Counted from the first letter of the stretch, positions 25,073-34,457 are shown. The stretch is 52,356 nucleotides of DNA from Anaerocolumna sp. (GCA_029256725.1 JAQSXJ010000018.1:1-52356); one strand, 5' to 3'. Numbers and translations are program-made. The notes: generated from the sequence alone by a model not told the origin.

Positions 25073-25122
25073 AAAAACCACAGTCAGAGATTCTGTCTAC
25101 AGTGTCAGTAAAGGAGTAAGGA

Positions 25123-25751
25123 ATGGAGAAAATAAAGGTGATAATTGCAGATGACAGTGATTTTGTCAGAGACGGTATGCGAATAATTCTCAGTGTAGAT
25201 GAAGAATTCCAGGTGGTAGGCTGTGCCAAAAACGGGAAAGAGGCTTTGGATTTGGCAATGGCAGAGAAAGCGGATGTGGTACTGATGGATATCCAGATGC
25301 CTGTTATGGATGGCATCGAAGCAACAAGGGAAATCGTACAGCGAAGCCTCGGAAAGATATTGATATTGACCACCTTCGATGAGGATGAGCTGGTAGAAAT
25401 GCTATTAAGAATGGTGCGGACGGTTATCTGATTAAAAATCATACCCCGGAGCAGTTAAAACAGATGATTAAATCCATCCATCATGGTGTTAATATTCTGG
25501 ACGGAAAAGTCTTTTCTAAATTCAAAGACGCTGGTATCAGAGCAAGTGCAGGCTTTGACAGCAGTATTTTCACGGCCAGAGAGATGGATATGATAGGGAC
25601 TGTGGCAGAAGGCCTCTCCAACCGTGAGATTGCAGAGAAGCTCTTTATCAGTGAAGGGACCGTAAAGAATCATATCAGTACCATTCTTGAGAAAGGCAAT
25701 CTGTCCCACCGTACCCAGGTAGCGGTATATTACCTTACCGGTAGAAAATAA
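25123..25751 (+). pseudogene. NarL/LuxR-type response regulator, frameshifted
   Basis: The first frame (25123-25431) gives the receiver domain: VIIADDSDFVRDGMRII with the acidic pair, VLMDIQMPVMDG with the phosphoacceptor aspartate, and ILTTFDEDE. Near 25400 the frame shifts by one base; the other frame continues KNGADGYLIKNHTPEQLKQM and the LuxR HTH LSNREIAEKLFISEGTVKNH to the stop at 25751. A single lost base explains it. Together with the damaged permease and kinase this indicates a decaying operon; a sequencing error at this one base cannot be excluded. Confidence 0.8.
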
Positions 25752-25831
25752 TTATAAACCAATCCCTTCCTTGACGAAGGGCTGCATTGTTGATAGAATA
25801 AGCGAAAATAACCATGAAGGAGAAGGAATGG

Positions 25832-26401
25832 ATGAATTATACGGTTAAACCTCTGGAGAGCAGCAATGCAGAGGTATTTACAGATTTTCTGGGAAATCTG
25901 GATTTTAGTCTTACCCCTCATTGGGCAACCTGTTTCTGCAGATTTTATTACAGCGACTGCAGTATAGAAGAATGGGCAGCAAAAAGCGGTGAGACCAATA
26001 AGGCAGAAGCCCTGGAGGATATACGTAAGGGGAATATGAAAGGGTATCTTGCCTTTGACGGAGATAAATGCATCGGCTGGTGCAGTGCCAATGATATCGT
26101 AAGATTTCCGAGGCTTTCAGAAGATGTTGGACATCTGATAGAGGGAAAACGGACAGGCTGTACCATCTGTTATGTAATACATCCTGAGTACCGAAGACAG
26201 GGAGTGGCAAGATTACTGCTTCAATATGCAGTGGAAGACTTTAAGAACAAAGGTTTTGACCATTTACTTGCGTTTCCTGTAGTTGCGGAGACTCCTGCGG
26301 AAACACATTATAGGGGGAGCATAAATATGTATCTGGAAAATGGATTTAAAGAAATTGGAAACCAGGATAATGTGAAAGCGATGCTTCTGGAGCTGAATTA
26401 A
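25832..26401 (+). CDS. GNAT-family N-acetyltransferase
   Basis: About 189 aa; ATG 25832 (MNYTVKPLESSNAEVF) is preferred since AAGGAGAAGG precedes it, though ATG 25814 is in frame. GNAT motif A is present: CTICYVIHPEYRRQGVARLL, with R-R-x-G-x-A for acetyl-CoA binding, then a C-terminal INMYLENGFKEIG. The N-terminal half contains several cysteines and tryptophans (HWATCFCRFYY, GWCSAND). The substrate is unknown. Confidence 0.85.
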   Translation: MNYTVKPLESSNAEVFTDFLGNLDFSLTPHWATCFCRFYYSDCSIEEWAAKSGETNKAEALEDIRKGNMKGYLAFDGDKCIGWCSANDIVRFPRLSEDVGHLIEGKRTGCTICYVIHPEYRRQGVARLLLQYAVEDFKNKGFDHLLAFPVVAETPAETHYRGSINMYLENGFKEIGNQDNVKAMLLELN

Positions 26402-26441
26402 AGTATAAGTGGCAAAAGGGGCAGTTTTTTCGCAAGGGGAC

Positions 26442-26540
26442 GGCAAATTGTACAAACCAGAAAAACGAATGCTTCGATTTCAAGGTATAAGAAGTCCTTT
26501 CCATAGGCGCATTCGTTCTTTCTGGTTTGTACAATTTGCC
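26442..26540. repeat. 99-bp long inverted repeat (31/32-bp arms)
   Basis: Arms 26442-26472 and 26509-26540 are complementary apart from one extra base; the outer 22 bp (beginning GGCAAATTGTACAAACCAGA) are perfect. The loop is about 36 bases. It may be a large bidirectional terminator, a small palindromic mobile element or an RNA hairpin. No TA or other target duplication is clear. Confidence 0.7.
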
Positions 26541-26640
26541 TGTACTCATTTGGGAGAAAGGCTTTTTTGCTTGAATCATTAATAAGTACTATGTATTTAA
26601 AAAATTTTTGATAGTAAAAAAAAAGTATTTTAGATTTACA

Positions 26641-26669
26641 TTGACAGATTGAAGCATATATGATAAATT
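26641..26669 (+). promoter_or_regulatory. probable promoter of the ilvB T-box transcript
   Basis: TTGACA at 26641-26646, 17-base spacer, TAAATT at 26664-26669. The -35 is perfect, the -10 is weak. Confidence 0.5.
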
Positions 26670-26710
26670 GTAAACTAATAAATATACAAGTTAATAATTA
26701 TATATTAAAT

Positions 26711-27030
26711 GCAGTGACAAGGAGGAGTACATACTAATCCGATTTGCAGAGAGAAGACGGCAGGTGAAAGTCTTCATTCAGGAAGTATGGAAGTAGCCTT
26801 TGAGCAGTGAACCCAACGGGAGCGACCGGTAAACCTATGGATACCGCAGTTCTTTAGTAGACTTCAACGGGATTTTCCACCGTTACATGGAAAGCGGTAT
26901 CGATATCTTTGAGAACCAACTTATGACAGAGAGTCCGTATCGTAATGAGTGCAGAGATTTTTCTCTGAATTTAGGTGGTAACACGGATAATTATTCGCCC
27001 TAAGCTAAAACTTTAGCTTAGGGCTTTTTT
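26711..27030 (+). promoter_or_regulatory. T-box riboswitch, specifier GTA (Val), upstream of ilvB
   Basis: All T-box parts can be read: the GAGGAGTAC entry of stem I, the AGAGAG bulge, a specifier in GGAA-GTA-GCCTTTGAGC (26793-26795), stem III (AACGG/CCGTT), the T-box proper AGGTGGTAACACGG (26973-26986), and the terminator GCCCTAAGCTAAA / TTTAGCTTAGGGC plus six T (26997-27030). Uncharged tRNA-Val would stabilise the antiterminator and turn on ilvBN. The codon call rests on alignment to the lysS and glyS leaders in this window. Confidence 0.92.
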
Positions 27031-27122
27031 GCGATTTTAACTTTGGATGAATATTAGGTGTACTATTATCGTCCCATTTTACGGTATATTGAGTTGCCGG
27101 ACAGTTTAGAAGGAGGAGAACC

Positions 27123-28844
27123 ATGGAAATTAAAGGAACATCACTTTTTATCAAGGCACTGAAGGAAGAAGGTGTAGATACACTCTTTGCCTATCCGGGA
27201 GGACAGGTAATCGATTTGTTTGATGCACTTTATGATTCAGAGGGAGTTGAGGTTATTTTGCCAAGACATGAGCAGGGGCTGATACATGCAGCAGACGGTT
27301 ATGCCCGGTCAACTGGTAAAGTAGGTGTCTGTCTGGTTACCAGCGGACCCGGTGCCACCAATCTGGTTACCGGTATTGCAACTGCCAACTATGACAGCGT
27401 TCCTTTGGTTTGCTTTACCGGACAGGTACCCACCCATCTTATCGGCAATGATGCCTTCCAGGAGGTAGATATCGTAGGGATCTCCAGAAATATCTGCAAA
27501 TATGCCATAACAGTAAGAGATAGAAAAGACCTGGGAAGGATTATCAAAGAAGCATTCTTTATTGCAAGGTCTGGTAAGCCGGGACCGGTAGTGGTAGACC
27601 TGCCAAAGGATATCCAGCAGGCTATGGGAAGCGACGAATATCCCAAGGAAGTATCCATCAGAGGGTATAAGCCCAATACGGGTGTCCATGTAGGCCAGGT
27701 AAGAAGGGCACTGAGTATCTTAAGTCAGGCGAAGAAGCCCCTGTTCTTAGTAGGTGGAGGTGTTAACATCGCCGATGCAGGTAAAGAGTTTACCCGTCTG
27801 GCTGAACTTACTGGTATGCCGGTTATCACTACCATAATGGGAAAAGGTGCTATTCCCACAAATCATCCGCTGTACATCGGCAATATCGGAATTCATGGTA
27901 ACTATGCTGCCAACCGTGCGATCAGTGAATGTGATGTGCTCTTTTCCATCGGTACCAGGTTCAATGACCGTATAACCGGGAAAATTACAGAGTTTGCTAA
28001 GCTTGCTTCTATTATTCATATTGATATTGATGCAGCGTCCATTTCCAGAAATATTCAGGTGGATATACCTATCGTAGCCGATGCCAAAACCGCTATTTTA
28101 AAAATATTGGAGGAAGCGGAAACTCTGCCCATTAAGGAGTGGACAGAAGAGGTTAAGAGCTGGAAGCAAGAGCATCCTCTGGAAATGAAGAAATACGAAG
28201 GCATGACGCCTGAAATTATTATCAATAAAATAAATGAAAAATTCAAAGACCTTATTGTAGTAACGGATGTAGGGCAGAATCAGATGTGGACCACTCAGTA
28301 TCTTGAAATGGACCATAACAGAAAGCTTCTGACCTCCGGCGGACTTGGCACTATGGGTTACGGACTGCCGGCTGCAATCGGAGCGCAGCTTGGTAACCCA
28401 AGTACTCCAGTAGTGTGTATTTCCGGGGACGGCGGAATGCAGATGAACATACAGGAGATGGCAACAGCAGTTGCTTTAGAGCTTCCTTTGATTCTCTGTG
28501 TCTTTAATAACTCTTATCTTGGAAATGTACGCCAGTGGCAGGAAATGTTCTATGGAGGACGGTATGCCTATACCTGTCTCACTGCCAGAAGAAGCTGCAA
28601 AAAGGACTGTAAGAATCCTGAAAAATGCTGTCCGAAATACAGTCCCGATTTTGTAAAGCTGGCAGAAAGCTATGATGCAATAGGAATCCGGGTAGAAAAG
28701 ACCGAGGATATTGAAAGAGCACTGGAGACTGCCCTTAAGAAGACAGATACACCTACCTTGATAGAATTCATCATAGAGCCCGAGGCCAATGTGTATCCTA
28801 TTGTACCTACCGGAAAACCTTTAAGTGAAATGGTAATGGATTAA
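27123..28844 (+). CDS. ilvB: acetolactate synthase large subunit
   Basis: A 573-aa ThDP enzyme that condenses pyruvate with pyruvate or 2-oxobutyrate, first common step of Val/Leu/Ile synthesis. Evidence: FAYPGGQVIDLFDALYD, the catalytic glutamate in LPRHEQG, SGPGATNLVTGIATA, FAD-region segments, and the ThDP motif GDGGMQMN ... FNNSYLGNVRQWQEMFY. Directly after this an insertion with five cysteines (TCLTARRSCKKDCKNPEKCC) interrupts the usual sequence before PDFVKLAESY. RBS AGAAGGAGG. Controlled by the T-box(Val); ilvN follows 245 bases later. Confidence 0.97.
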   Translation: MEIKGTSLFIKALKEEGVDTLFAYPGGQVIDLFDALYDSEGVEVILPRHEQGLIHAADGYARSTGKVGVCLVTSGPGATNLVTGIATANYDSVPLVCFTGQVPTHLIGNDAFQEVDIVGISRNICKYAITVRDRKDLGRIIKEAFFIARSGKPGPVVVDLPKDIQQAMGSDEYPKEVSIRGYKPNTGVHVGQVRRALSILSQAKKPLFLVGGGVNIADAGKEFTRLAELTGMPVITTIMGKGAIPTNHPLYIGNIGIHGNYAANRAISECDVLFSIGTRFNDRITGKITEFAKLASIIHIDIDAASISRNIQVDIPIVADAKTAILKILEEAETLPIKEWTEEVKSWKQEHPLEMKKYEGMTPEIIINKINEKFKDLIVVTDVGQNQMWTTQYLEMDHNRKLLTSGGLGTMGYGLPAAIGAQLGNPSTPVVCISGDGGMQMNIQEMATAVALELPLILCVFNNSYLGNVRQWQEMFYGGRYAYTCLTARRSCKKDCKNPEKCCPKYSPDFVKLAESYDAIGIRVEKTEDIERALETALKKTDTPTLIEFIIEPEANVYPIVPTGKPLSEMVMD

Positions 28845-29089
28845 GGATTTAAGGGATAAAGCTGATCACGCATAGGACTTGTGGGTGGTTTTCTGAAATA
28901 CCGGATAGATAGAGACTACAATGCAAAAAAAGGACAAGAGTTTCATAATCATTTATCGACGGGACAGAATTTTGTATAAATTACCTGAAATCATATTGTG
29001 AGAGTTTTTAACACTTGAATTAATATAAAAGATTTTAAAGAAAAGTATATTGTACTGGATAACATGATTTAGGAAGGCAGGAGAAAGAG

Positions 29090-29614
29090 ATGGGAAAAGC
29101 GGCAGAGAATATAATAAAAAAGAGATGGATTTCACTTTATGTTGAGAATGAGATTGGAGTTCTTGCAAAGATCTCCGGACTCTTTTCCGGGAAATCTTAC
29201 AATCTGGACAGTTTAACGGTTGGCGAGACGGAGGATGAGACGATTTCCAGAATGACCATCAGTGTTACCAGTGATGAGAGTACCTTTGAGCAGATAAAGA
29301 AGCAGTTGAATCGAAGCGTTGAGGTAATTAAGGTTGTAGACTTTACCGACATTCCCATTCACATGAAGGAAATATTATTTATAAAAGTTAACAGTCTGAA
29401 TGCAGGAGAGAAAGAGGAGGTATTCCATATTGCGCAGATTTACGGAATATCCATAATAGACTGTGACCGCAGTAATCTGCTTCTGGAATGTGTTCATACG
29501 GAGAGTAAAAATAATGCATTGATCAAGCTGTTTAAGAGTTCCTTTCCCAACCGCATTGAGGTCATTAAGGGCGGAAGTGTGGCTATTGAAGCGATTAGTA
29601 TGGCAGACAGGTAG
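29090..29614 (+). CDS. ilvN: acetolactate synthase small (regulatory) subunit
   Basis: A 174-aa protein with an N-terminal ACT domain (WISLYVENEIGVLAKISGLF, then SGKSYNLDSLTVGETEDETI) that binds valine for feedback inhibition, followed by the C-terminal ALS small-subunit domain. It pairs with IlvB. The 245-base gap to ilvB is longer than usual but lacks a clear terminator, so co-transcription from the T-box leader is likely. Confidence 0.95.
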   Translation: MGKAAENIIKKRWISLYVENEIGVLAKISGLFSGKSYNLDSLTVGETEDETISRMTISVTSDESTFEQIKKQLNRSVEVIKVVDFTDIPIHMKEILFIKVNSLNAGEKEEVFHIAQIYGISIIDCDRSNLLLECVHTESKNNALIKLFKSSFPNRIEVIKGGSVAIEAISMADR

Positions 29615-30073
29615 TTGCTACAGGAAATAACAGCAGGAAGAAGTAGTAGGATATAGAAGTAGGGAATAATAGCGGGAAATATCAGTAGGATATAGCAGTA
29701 GGGAATAATAGCAGGAAATATCAGCAGGATATAGAAGTAGGGAATAATAGCATGAAATATCAGCAGGGAATAACCGTAGAAAATAGTAGCAGGTATTAGT
29801 AACAGCAGAACATATCAGATGAAGAAATATTGATGATAAACAACCAGTGGTTTAGAATTTATTGCATAACTTAATCCTGAATATATGGAAAAAGGCTCCA
29901 TTAACTATTATAGTATAAATACAGCGCTGTAGTATGACAAACGAATCCTTCGTAAGAGCGAAGCATTGATATGCCCCTTATGATAGAGATGATTGTAAAA
30001 TAAAAAATAAAAATTTTAACTACTGTTAGTTAGTATTTTATACGTGTGTTAAAGCACACAGATAGGAGCTGCA
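29615..30073. other. 459-bp intergenic region with a 39-bp tandem repeat
   Basis: Contains the tandem array 29648-29764 and related flanking sequence to about 29800, then AT-rich DNA with a short palindrome (CAGCGCTG) near 29920. The promoter and GATAGGAG ribosome binding site of the HTH gene lie at the 3' end. Confidence 0.6.
29648..29764. repeat. three 39-bp tandem repeats
   Basis: Units start at 29648, 29687 and 29726, each beginning AGGATATAGAAGTAGGGAAT, with few differences; degenerate partial copies flank both sides. Confidence 0.88.
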
Positions 30074-30241
30074 ATGATAGATAATGAAAAAATGGGTAGC
30101 AGGATTGCGGTATTAAGAAAAGCAAAAAATCTAACAGGTGAACGTTTTGCAGAGCTGCTTCACGTAACACCTCAGGCAGTAAGTAAATGGGAGAATGGTA
30201 AAAGTCTTCCGGAAACTTATCTGTTACCTGGTATAGCATGA
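30074..30241 (+). pseudogene. Cro/C1-type HTH part of a regulator cut by in-frame TGA
   Basis: ATG 30074 follows GATAGGAG and gives a complete XRE helix-turn-helix: MGSRIAVLRKAKNLTGERFA, then ELLHVTPQAVSKWENGKSLP. At 30239-30241 a TGA interrupts the conserved LLPGIA*ILGTTIDSLLLP, where relatives have a sense codon. The frame continues without a shift into the 517-codon ORF downstream, so the original gene spanned 30074-31825. Confidence 0.75.
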
Positions 30242-30271
30242 ATACTTGGAACTACTATAGATTCTCTGTTA

Positions 30272-31825
30272 TTGCCCCAGGAACTGGTTGTCTTGGAGGC
30301 TGTGTTTACGGACGGAGAAACGCAGGTGGATGTTACCCGGATACTTAACAGCAATATCAACGGGAATGCTTTATATATCAGTGCAAATTCAAAGACTATG
30401 GGTTTTATGAAGGATAGTGAGCGGGTTAAGATACTGGCAGTAACTTACCGCACACCGGAAGGAACTTTTCATGACTATGTTACAGAAGATGGATTTCTAT
30501 CCCTGAGCCTTAAGGAAGGCAAGTACAAAAAGGATGAAAACCGGCAGATAATCGGTGCATTTTATGGCAATCGGGAGGATTACAGAGATTGCATGGTAAA
30601 GATAAAACACTATGATTATTTTGCCTGGAAAGAGATACCTGTGGGGCATGAGAGTTTCCCCAGTTCTACAAAGACCGAGAAACAGGAATATCTGACACTG
30701 ATCTATAGCAATGGTGAAGGGATTCATGTAGTCAGCTGCAGAGAAGGTGAAGTGCTGTGTTATTCCAAAGACGGGAAGGATTTATTCAGAAAAGATACGT
30801 CCTGTGCGGAACTGGCTGGCATTGCTCCTCTTGAATGGGAGAAGGGCATGGACTGTACCTGGGCAGGGGCTCTGACCAGAGCCTTTCAATATCTGGGAGA
30901 GAGTTATACCTATGAACAGTTGATGGGCCTTTCCGGCGCCTGTTACCGAATTGCCTTTACGGAGGTCTGGGATTACAGCGCTGTGGATGCGCTGGTGGCC
31001 TATGATTACTCCACTCCCCTCTTTAAGGCGACAGGCTATGAACAGATCTGGGCTGACCGACTTAGAAAAGAAGAAAGGACAGCAGAGAGGCATAGGATTG
31101 TTGCAGATATTAATGAAGGGAAACCTGTTATTGCCATTAACTTAAGGATTGCACCGGAATGGGGTGTTATAACCGGTTACAGAGATAATGGTAAGACGCT
31201 CCTTTGCAGAACTTATTTTGATGGGGAACTGTTAAAAGAAAGAGGAATGGATTATCTGGAGGCGGATTTCTGGCCTTTTCTAATAACACATATCGGAGAA
31301 AGTAAGGATAAACCTTCGGATTATGAAAGCTTGCTTGCATCACTGGAGTTACTGATAAAGTCTTTCCAGGCACCTGTGCAGAATGGATATTATCAGGGAC
31401 AGGAAGCCTATGAGAGATGGATTGAGGGGCTGTTAAGAGAAGAATTATGGGATGGGCATAGCAGCCACGAAGAGATTGACCGAAGAATCGGTATCAACGA
31501 TACCACCCTCCTAAATCTTATTGATGCCAGAAGGAGTGCAGGGGTTTATTTAAATGAAGCCGCCGCCTTTACGCCTGAGGCATTTCAAGAGGCAATCCGT
31601 CTGTTAAGTACAAAATATGCTGACATTGCAGAAAGCCTTACGACTTTCAGAAACCAGTCTAAGAAGGCTGCAGCAGATAAGGTGCACTATAATGAAATCG
31701 ATACCGGACGTAATTTCAGTAAGGACTTTCGAAAAAAACAGGCGGAGCTGTTAAAACAGGTGTTAGAGATAGAAAGAGAAATGGCAGCAGCTGGCGAGGA
31801 ATTGCTTCAGGTATTAAAGGTCTGA
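30272..31825 (+). CDS. C-terminal part of the interrupted regulator: C39/BtrH-like papain-fold domain
   Basis: The 517-codon continuation of the HTH gene above; the only nearby start is TTG 30272 with no RBS, so independent translation is doubtful. The middle (DCTWAGALTRAFQYLGESYT, then YEQLMGLSG) and the later PVIAINLRIAPEWGVITGYR resemble the cysteine-protease-like fold of peptidase C39/BtrH-N proteins, with a C in the DCTWAG segment. The C-terminal 130 residues are helical. In Firmicutes this domain is found fused to XRE HTH domains. It is unmutated apart from the TGA, so the nonsense change is recent or recoded. Confidence 0.65.
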   Translation: MPQELVVLEAVFTDGETQVDVTRILNSNINGNALYISANSKTMGFMKDSERVKILAVTYRTPEGTFHDYVTEDGFLSLSLKEGKYKKDENRQIIGAFYGNREDYRDCMVKIKHYDYFAWKEIPVGHESFPSSTKTEKQEYLTLIYSNGEGIHVVSCREGEVLCYSKDGKDLFRKDTSCAELAGIAPLEWEKGMDCTWAGALTRAFQYLGESYTYEQLMGLSGACYRIAFTEVWDYSAVDALVAYDYSTPLFKATGYEQIWADRLRKEERTAERHRIVADINEGKPVIAINLRIAPEWGVITGYRDNGKTLLCRTYFDGELLKERGMDYLEADFWPFLITHIGESKDKPSDYESLLASLELLIKSFQAPVQNGYYQGQEAYERWIEGLLREELWDGHSSHEEIDRRIGINDTTLLNLIDARRSAGVYLNEAAAFTPEAFQEAIRLLSTKYADIAESLTTFRNQSKKAAADKVHYNEIDTGRNFSKDFRKKQAELLKQVLEIEREMAAAGEELLQVLKV

Positions 31826-31876
31826 GGAATCATACATGGTATCAGGAGTTAAGTGCTATTGGAAGTAAGTATAGCC

Positions 31877-31884
31877 TTAGTGAA
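31877..31884. repeat. IS66 target-site duplication, left copy
   Basis: TTAGTGAA, repeated exactly at 34519-34526. Eight bases is the normal duplication for IS66. Confidence 0.9.
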
Positions 31885-31998
31885 GTAAATGGTAAATAAC
31901 TAGTCTACTTTCGGGTTCTTCACAAAATTGAGATAATGATGTAAAGTTGAAAAAATTTCTAACTAACTTTTCACACAGAACTCAAGGAGAAACTCCAC

Positions 31999-32337
31999 AT
32001 GGATACACGACTTGCAACTAACCAGATCCGACTCAGTGAGTGGACCAGAATCATTAATGACCGTTGCCAAAGCGGTCTAAAGGTCGATGAATACTGTAAA
32101 CAGCATCAATTATCACGCCATGCCTATTACTACTGGCTTAGAAAAGTGAAAGAAGCAGCTCTGATACATAACAGCTTTGTTGAACTGCCAGCACTCCCGG
32201 AAAAAACTGTCCCTGCATCAACCAACCATTTTATTTATCAAATGACTATCGCTATTGGAAATACTGTATTGGGAGTTAGCGAATCAACTCCAATGGAACT
32301 TCTCTCCAGAGTGCTGGAGGTGGTTCGTAATGCTTAA
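31999..32337 (+). CDS. tnpA: IS66 accessory protein TnpA
   Basis: A 112-aa protein with the IS66 Orf[24 protein letters not shown] and [15 protein letters not shown]. It binds DNA as an accessory to transposition. Its stop overlaps the tnpB start by eight bases, so the two are translationally coupled. Confidence 0.9.
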   Translation: MDTRLATNQIRLSEWTRIINDRCQSGLKVDEYCKQHQLSRHAYYYWLRKVKEAALIHNSFVELPALPEKTVPASTNHFIYQMTIAIGNTVLGVSESTPMELLSRVLEVVRNA

Positions 32338-32686
32338 TGATGCGGCCGGTTTTAAGCACATTTATATCTGTACCGGATATGTGGACCTGCGCCGTGGGGT
32401 GGATGGACTGGCAGCTATCATCAGTGGGTCTTTTGGGCTTGATCCAACTGAGCCCGGAAGTATATATCTGTTTTGTGGAAGAAAAACAGACCGGATGAAA
32501 GCACTTTTGTATGAGGGCGATGGCTGGCTGCTTTTATATAAAAGGCTGACCAGCGGTCATCTAAAGTGGCCACGCAGTAGGCAGGAAGCACAATCAATTA
32601 CCGAGCAGCAATTCCGATGGCTGATGGAGGGACTTTCCATCGAGCAAAAAAAGATCATATCCAAGGTAAAACCGGAACTCTATTAA
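32330..32686 (+). CDS. tnpB: IS66 accessory protein TnpB
   Basis: About 118 aa from ATG 32330 ([20 protein letters not shown]). It has the IS66 OrfB signature: [14 protein letters not shown], then [20 protein letters not shown] and GWLLLYKRL. The role in transposition is accessory and mechanistically unclear. This is unrelated to the RNA-guided TnpB nucleases of IS200/IS605 despite the name. Confidence 0.93.
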   Translation: MLNDAAGFKHIYICTGYVDLRRGVDGLAAIISGSFGLDPTEPGSIYLFCGRKTDRMKALLYEGDGWLLLYKRLTSGHLKWPRSRQEAQSITEQQFRWLMEGLSIEQKKIISKVKPELY

Positions 32687-32789
32687 CCCCCGATTTTATA
32701 AGCACCTTGACAGTTAAAACCGTTATTTTCAAGCTAAAATATACCAGAAATATGCTGAATTCCAGAGCGTTTCATGGTATAATAATCCT

Positions 32790-34457
32790 ATGGAAAAGAC
32801 TACTATTACTAAGGATGAACTGAATAATCTTTCTAAAGATATGATTGTTATGCTTTACTTGCAGCTGCATGAAAGTTTCCAGCTTATTTCGGAGCAGAAT
32901 ACCACCATTCAAAAACAGAATGAGCAGATGCTTCATCAAGTTGAAAATCTGAGGGATCAAATCTCCATTCTTACACAGAATCGGTTTGGTAAAAAATCTG
33001 AGAAGATTCTGCCGACAGAAGGCCAATTGTCTTTTGACCTTGAAAACCTGTGTATCCTCAACGAGGCTGAGTCACTGATTGAGAATGGAATTCCCGAAGA
33101 ACTGGATATGGAAACAGTTCTCGTTCGTAAGCGCAAGCCTCGTTCCAAAGGAAAGCGTGATGTCAATCTGAAGGATATCGAGACCATCGTCGTACCGCAT
33201 GAACGTACTGCAAAAGAGCTCTCAGAACACTTTCCAAAGGGATGGCATTCTCTGCCGGATGAAATATACAAGGAGCTTAAGTATGTACCGGCTCACTTCG
33301 AAGTACTGGAGCATCACATCAAGGTATATGCAGGAAATCATGATACAGGCGGGATTCTCCGCGCAGAGGTTCCTCTGCGTCTATTAAGTCACAGCATCCT
33401 TACCCCGGAACTGGCAGGAGCTATCTTTAATGCCAAATATGTCAATGCAGTACCACTAAACCGGCTCTCGGAAGAGTTTTTAAGGAATGATGTTAACATT
33501 CCAAGACAGGATATGGCGGGATGGATGATTCGTATTTACCAATACTATCTTGGTCCGGTGCATGACAGGATGAAGACAGAGATTATGAAAAGCCATCATA
33601 TACATTGTGACGAGACACCATTCGTAATGCCGGAAAAAAGCAAGCAGTACATGTGGGTCTACCATTCACCTGGCAGTTCGGAAAAGCCACCGGTCTTCCT
33701 TTACGAGTATCCAGGAACGAGAGGGACTGCTGCTCCAAGAGAATTCCTAAAAGGATACAAAGGTACTCTTGTGACAGATGGTTATCAGGTATACCACACG
33801 CTGGCGAAGGAACGGTCTGATGACCTGAAGGTTGCTGGCTGCTGGTCCCATGTCAGAAGACGGTTCGCTGAGATTGTAAAAGCCAGTGGAAAAAACGGTC
33901 CTTCCACACCGGGGCAGAAAGTAGCAGCTGAAGCAGTAAAAAGAATCGCTGCTATCTATCATGTAGATCATATGTATGAAAAATCATCCAATGAGGAAAG
34001 ACTGGATAATAGAAAAAACTCAGTCAAGCCTCTGGTGGATGCCTATTTTGCGTGGATAAAAGAGCATGCCAGTAAAAAGGGACTGGATAAAAGCTCGAAA
34101 CTGGCAAGTGCTCTTGATTATTCCATCCATCAAGAACAATTTTTAAGAGTATTTCTGGAGGATCCGGAAATACCTCTTGATAATAATGATGCAGAAAGAA
34201 GTATTCGTTCATTCTGTGTTGGTAAACATAGCTGGCATATCATTGATTCGAAGAACGGTGCAGCGGCTAGTGCTGCCTTATACAGCATTGCTGAAACAGC
34301 AAAAGCAAATGGTCTTAAGCCGTATGAGTACTTCTCTTATCTGCTGGAGCAGTTAATGCACTATCCAAGAAATAATGTTCCAGAAGATAAACTGGCAGAA
34401 CTGATGCCATGGTCAGAGGAATTGCCTGATTATTGCAGAAAACTAAAAACACGGTAA
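32790..34457 (+). CDS. tnpC: IS66 transposase TnpC
   Basis: A 555-aa DDE-type transposase. An N-terminal coiled coil (HESFQLISEQNTTIQKQNEQ, then MLHQVENLRDQISIL, then RFGKKSEK) is followed by the catalytic core: HIHCDETPFVMPEK, GTLVTDGYQVYH and NNDAERSIRSFCVGKHSW for the acidic triad. The zinc-finger cysteines usual after the coiled coil are not visible in this copy, as in some IS66 subgroups. Full length; probably functional. Confidence 0.95.
   Translation: MEKTTITKDELNNLSKDMIVMLYLQLHESFQLISEQNTTIQKQNEQMLHQVENLRDQISILTQNRFGKKSEKILPTEGQLSFDLENLCILNEAESLIENGIPEELDMETVLVRKRKPRSKGKRDVNLKDIETIVVPHERTAKELSEHFPKGWHSLPDEIYKELKYVPAHFEVLEHHIKVYAGNHDTGGILRAEVPLRLLSHSILTPELAGAIFNAKYVNAVPLNRLSEEFLRNDVNIPRQDMAGWMIRIYQYYLGPVHDRMKTEIMKSHHIHCDETPFVMPEKSKQYMWVYHSPGSSEKPPVFLYEYPGTRGTAAPREFLKGYKGTLVTDGYQVYHTLAKERSDDLKVAGCWSHVRRRFAEIVKASGKNGPSTPGQKVAAEAVKRIAAIYHVDHMYEKSSNEERLDNRKNSVKPLVDAYFAWIKEHASKKGLDKSSKLASALDYSIHQEQFLRVFLEDPEIPLDNNDAERSIRSFCVGKHSWHIIDSKNGAAASAALYSIAETAKANGLKPYEYFSYLLEQLMHYPRNNVPEDKLAELMPWSEELPDYCRKLKTR

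Noticed and set aside
30239..30241. Selenocysteine decoding of the in-frame TGA
   Set aside because: No reason for Sec in this HTH-linker position and no obvious SECIS-like hairpin directly after it; a nonsense mutation is simpler.
32330..32686. RNA-guided TnpB nuclease
   Set aside because: The name is shared but this is the short IS66 OrfB; there is no RuvC-like domain or omega-RNA context.
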